Assembly (NCBI GenBank): GCA_029975295.1 | Contig: JARKPK010000006.1 | Coordinates: 1-64,000, forward strand | DNA from: Thermoguttaceae bacterium | Lineage (GTDB): Bacteria > Planctomycetota > Planctomycetia > Pirellulales > Thermoguttaceae | Length of the DNA: 64,000 nucleotides | Reading direction: 5' to 3' | Shown: in pieces, positions 61,152 through 64,000 of the stretch | Numbering within the stretch: the stretch's first letter is position 1 | Layout of the letters: each line of letters opens with the position of its first letter | Program-made: the position numbers and the translations under genes | The notes under the pieces: generated by a model | The model's database searches: none | Told to the model about the DNA's origin: nothing | The model's input: only the letters and a program-made list of their open reading frames with translations

Positions 61152-63350
61152 TTACCGCATGTTCATCGAACAACTGGTGCCGCCTGCCGCGGGCAAGTAG
61201 CCGTGCAGCACATAATCGGCCACCATGCGATGGGCGCTAAACCGCCACGCCAGCGAGCTGATCGAGTTCATCATCCGTTTGATCCAGTTTCGCGGCAGGC
61301 CGTCAACGTCACGATCGTAATACAGCGGGATGACTTCCTCGGTGAGCACCCGGTGCAAATCGGCGGCGTCGCGGGCGTCGGTGATTCGATCGTCCACGTG
61401 GTGGGTGCCGTGTCCGATGGCGAAACCGTTCGAGCCGTCGTAGGCTTCGGCCCACCAACCATCGAGGACGGAGAGGTTCAGCGCGCCGTTGAGCACGGCC
61501 TTCTGCCCGCTGGTGCCCGAGGCCTCCAGAGGCCGCCGCGGGTTGTTCAGCCACACGTCGACGCCCTGAATCATGTGCCGGCAGACGTTGATGTCGTAGT
61601 CTTCGATAAAAGCGATGCGTCCGGCGAACCGCGGATCGTGTCGCAAATTGGCGATGCGGCGGATCAACTGCTTGCCGGGCTCGTCGGCCGGATGGGCCTT
61701 GCCGGCAAAGATGATCTGAATCGGGCGATGCGGATCGTTGATGATCGCGGCCAAGCGATCCAGATCGCTAAGGATCAGGTCTGCCCGCTTGTAGGTCGCA
61801 AAGCGCCGTCCGAAGCCGATCGTCAACACGTTCGGATCGAGGATGTTGCGGGCGGCTTCCACGGCTTCGTCGCTTTCGCCGCGGCGACGGCACTGCCGGC
61901 TGACCCGCCGGCGGACGAATGCCAAAAGCTGGTTCTTCAACGCGTAATGCGTTTCCCACAATTCGCCCGGATCGACGTTGCGTATCGCCTGCCAAACCTC
62001 GGGCTCGCCGTGCCGATCCATCCAGCCGACCGGGAAATTGCGGTCGTAAAGCTGCTGCATCTGATAGGCCAGCCAGCTCTGAATATGCACGCCGTTGGTG
62101 ATGTGCCCGATGGGTATCTCTTCTTCCACGCGCCACGGCCAAAGGTGCGCCCACATCCGCCGCGACACGTGGCCGTGCAAGTTGCTCACGGCGTTGGCGC
62201 GGCGCGAAAGTTTCAGGGCCAGAACAGTCATGCAGAACGGCTCGTGCTGGTTCTGCGGCTCGACGCGCCCCAAGCCCATCAACTGCTCGAACGAAACGCC
62301 CAACTCGTCGCGGAGCGGCCCGAGGTGCTCTTCCACCAAACCGCCGTCGAACCGGTCGTGACCGGCGGGCACGGGCGTGTGGGTGGTGAACACCGTGGCT
62401 TTGGCCACCTCGCGGACGGCTTCGTCGAAACTCTTGCCGTCTTCCTTGATCCGCTGACGCACCGCTTCGAGCGTGGCGAAGGCGCAATGGCCTTCGTTAA
62501 GGTGGTACACGCCCGGGGTGATGCCCAGCGCCTTCAGCGCGCGAATGCCGCCCACGCCGACCACCAATTCCTGGCGAATCCGCGTGCGGGTGTCGCCGCC
62601 GTAGAGCCGCGAGGTAAGTTCCCGATCCTCGGGACTGTTCGACGCCACGTCGCTGTCGAGCAGATAGAGCTTCACGCGGCCGACCCGCATCAGCCACACC
62701 TTCGCCAACAGCCGGCCGGTGCGCGTCTGAATCTCGACGGTGATCGGTTTGCCGTCGGCGCCGCGGGCCGGCTCCATCGGCAGCGTTTCGACCTTGGTGT
62801 TGAGGTATTCCTCCTGCTGCAATCCGTCGAGATCGAGATGCTGCTTGAAATATCCCTGATCGTAAAACAAGCCGATCGCTACCAGCGGCACGCCCAGGGC
62901 GCTGGCGCTTTTGATGTGATCGCCCGACAACACGCCCAACCCGCCCGAGTAGATCGGCACCGATTCATGCACGCCGAACTCGAGCGAAAAATACGCCACC
63001 GGCTTCGACCCCAAAACGCCGGCATTGGTTCGGCCCCAGAGGGGTTGTTCGGCAAGGTACTCCTTCAGCCGGCGATACGCATGATTGATGCGGCTGTGCA
63101 GCACCAACTCGGCCGCGCGAAGCTCCAGCCGTTCGGGCGTAAACTCCGACAGAAGCGCGATCGGGTTGTGGTCCAATTGCCGCCATCGAATCGGATCGAG
63201 ATCGCGGAAAAGGTTGATCACCTCGGGGTGCCAACTCCACCACAAATTCCGCGCCAAAGTCATGCACTTTTCGTACAGCGTTTCCGGAGTCAGTCCGATC
63301 GTTGGGGACGGTTTGCGCATCCCAATCGGGGGATTCTCTACTTGGCTCAT
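61152..63350 (-). CDS. glgP: Alpha-glucan (glycogen/maltodextrin) phosphorylase
   Basis: A 732-residue PLP enzyme that releases glucose 1-phosphate from alpha-1,4-glucans. It belongs to the short subfamily of alpha-glucan phosphorylases (TIGR02094-like): [12 protein letters not shown] near the N-terminus, [57 protein letters not shown], and [25 protein letters not shown], where the Lys of GQKAVLNG is the PLP lysine. Start chosen at the third ATG of an ATGATGATG run (63350), which has AAGGGA at proper distance; the frame is open far upstream. A good minus-strand -10 box lies just upstream. Confidence 0.94.
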   Translation of the reverse strand: MSQVENPPIGMRKPSPTIGLTPETLYEKCMTLARNLWWSWHPEVINLFRDLDPIRWRQLDHNPIALLSEFTPERLELRAAELVLHSRINHAYRRLKEYLAEQPLWGRTNAGVLGSKPVAYFSLEFGVHESVPIYSGGLGVLSGDHIKSASALGVPLVAIGLFYDQGYFKQHLDLDGLQQEEYLNTKVETLPMEPARGADGKPITVEIQTRTGRLLAKVWLMRVGRVKLYLLDSDVASNSPEDRELTSRLYGGDTRTRIRQELVVGVGGIRALKALGITPGVYHLNEGHCAFATLEAVRQRIKEDGKSFDEAVREVAKATVFTTHTPVPAGHDRFDGGLVEEHLGPLRDELGVSFEQLMGLGRVEPQNQHEPFCMTVLALKLSRRANAVSNLHGHVSRRMWAHLWPWRVEEEIPIGHITNGVHIQSWLAYQMQQLYDRNFPVGWMDRHGEPEVWQAIRNVDPGELWETHYALKNQLLAFVRRRVSRQCRRRGESDEAVEAARNILDPNVLTIGFGRRFATYKRADLILSDLDRLAAIINDPHRPIQIIFAGKAHPADEPGKQLIRRIANLRHDPRFAGRIAFIEDYDINVCRHMIQGVDVWLNNPRRPLEASGTSGQKAVLNGALNLSVLDGWWAEAYDGSNGFAIGHGTHHVDDRITDARDAADLHRVLTEEVIPLYYDRDVDGLPRNWIKRMMNSISSLAWRFSAHRMVADYVLHGYLPAAGGTSCSMNMR

Positions 63351-63402
63351 CATCATTCCCTTTCTCTTGGAATGATATTGGGTTCGGCAACTCAAGCGCG
63401 CG

Positions 63403-63408
63403 ATTATA
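63403..63408 (-). promoter_or_regulatory. -10 element of a glgP promoter
   Basis: A perfect TATAAT on the minus strand lies 53 bases before the glgP start. No good -35 is seen (TCGAAA at a 17-base spacer). The remaining 63409-63851 gap contains no gene I can support. Confidence 0.45.
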
Positions 63409-63851
63409 GCGGTGAGTGCCTGCAATTTCGACCCCGGATTGTGGGCCGCGCCGAGAGATTCGCCCTTTTCCACGGCCCAAACAGTCTGCCCCTTCCCACT
63501 CCCGTCCGAAGATTCCACGTCGCCGAAGCCCCAGTCAACACAAAACGATCCTTGTGCTGTGAAAATGGGGTAAATAGTGTGTGTGGGTTGGCGGGGTGGT
63601 TTTTCGTCGGGCATTGCCTTTCCGTTCCTAGTGGCCTAACATGATTCGTTTTGTGGTATCGGCGGGTTCGGGCATGGCTCCGCCGATCGCCGGCTGCATC
63701 GGGGCGCACAGCAGCAGCCCGTCAAGGGCGTCGTGCGACGGACGGCGGACCAGCCCCCATGGGGAAGGGACGCTCCGTATCGCCCAATCGAATTGTTGGC
63801 GTATCTCTTCTCTGCCTTTGCGATACACCTTGCGAGGTCACGGAACCCATC

Positions 63852-64000
63852 ATGACACAACACGTTGAAGTCCACTGGCACGAACACGCCGTCTCACGCG
63901 AAGAACGCGAGCAACTTAACGGGCATCGAGGCTGCGTTGTTTGGTTCACCGGGTTGAGCGCCTGCGGCAAGAGCACGGTGGCCAACCTAGTCGATCACAA
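63852..64000 (+). CDS. cysC: Adenylylsulfate (APS) kinase, partial
   Basis: The first 49 residues of a P-loop kinase that phosphorylates APS to PAPS in sulfate assimilation; the rest lies beyond the window. The run [20 protein letters not shown] is the APS-kinase Walker A. Most family members have GLSGSGKST; here the residues are Ala-Cys. The lead-in with [17 protein letters not shown] is typical of stand-alone CysC. ATG at 63852. Because only the N-terminus is visible it could also be part of a CysNC or other fusion, though CysC domains in such fusions lie at the C-terminus. Confidence 0.88.
   Translation, partial: MTQHVEVHWHEHAVSREEREQLNGHRGCVVWFTGLSACGKSTVANLVDH

Noticed and set aside
61143-63644. 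An 833-codon frame opposite glgP
   Set aside because: Antisense to a clear phosphorylase; no own ribosome site or family match.
63409-63851. Small frames on both strands before cysC
   Set aside because: No ribosome sites or recognisable sequence; several frames overlap equally well, as expected by chance in GC-rich DNA.
1-64000. tRNA, rRNA or mobile elements
   Set aside because: I looked in the gaps for tRNA T-arm sequences, and for transposase or integrase motifs in the translated frames, and found none that hold up.

Overview
The window reads as about 64 kb of a chromosome from a GC-rich bacterium, most likely a member of the Planctomycetota (Pirellulales-like) or a close PVC relative. 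This is inferred from gene content: a PEP-CTERM surface protein, a DUF1080 protein, large secreted glycoside-hydrolase-like proteins, a PQQ-type propeller, a system II cytochrome c maturation pair, and many secreted proteins with long N-terminal extensions. Genes are densely packed on both strands, and high GC creates many long false open frames opposite real genes. I see no transposase, integrase, prophage, CRISPR array, rRNA or tRNA. The first gene (HD-GYP) and the last (APS kinase) are cut by the window edges.

Layout. 0-1.7 kb: an HD-GYP and a receiver-GGDEF protein, a cyclic di-GMP degradation/synthesis pair. 1.8-6.8 kb: rhamnulokinase, an Rrf2 regulator, dapA, pdxJ and a small helical protein. 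6.9-21.3 kb: a GH71/99-like protein, mfd, a parvulin-type prolyl isomerase and three large exported proteins (GH123-like, GHL10, PQQ propeller). 21.5-25 kb: a CelD/FemAB-like acyltransferase and a Wzx/MviN-type flippase, suggesting exopolysaccharide work. 25.5-26 kb: a small HicB-HicA toxin-antitoxin pair. 26-32.6 kb: mutY, a secreted STN-like protein, pepF and fabH. 33-34.8 kb: a primary-type sigma factor with a structured leader. 35-36.6 kb: a DUF1080 protein and a PEP-CTERM surface protein. 37-43.5 kb: glnE, a remote BshC-like protein and a GNAT enzyme. 43.6-48.6 kb: dprA, aroB, an (alpha/alpha)6 polysaccharide-lyase-like protein and an unlisted 45-residue basic protein. 48.9-52 kb: a GH43/32-like propeller protein and a heparinase-like protein. 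52-58.5 kb: ccsA-resB and an OmpA-type lipoprotein. 59-63.4 kb: a PhnP-like hydrolase, a GlmU-like protein with a degenerate nucleotidyltransferase motif, and an alpha-glucan phosphorylase.

The most interesting element is a complete cobalamin riboswitch on the minus strand (36960-37140). It has its own recognisable promoter, and the only gene downstream on that strand is the PEP-CTERM surface protein at 35750-36556. No known B12 synthesis or transport gene is nearby, so a B12-controlled exported surface protein, possibly for corrinoid capture, is the best candidate for an undescribed system here. Secondary candidates are the BshC-like gene behind glnE, the structured leader of the sigma factor, the compact HicBA pair, and several intergenic tracts of short degenerate direct repeats.
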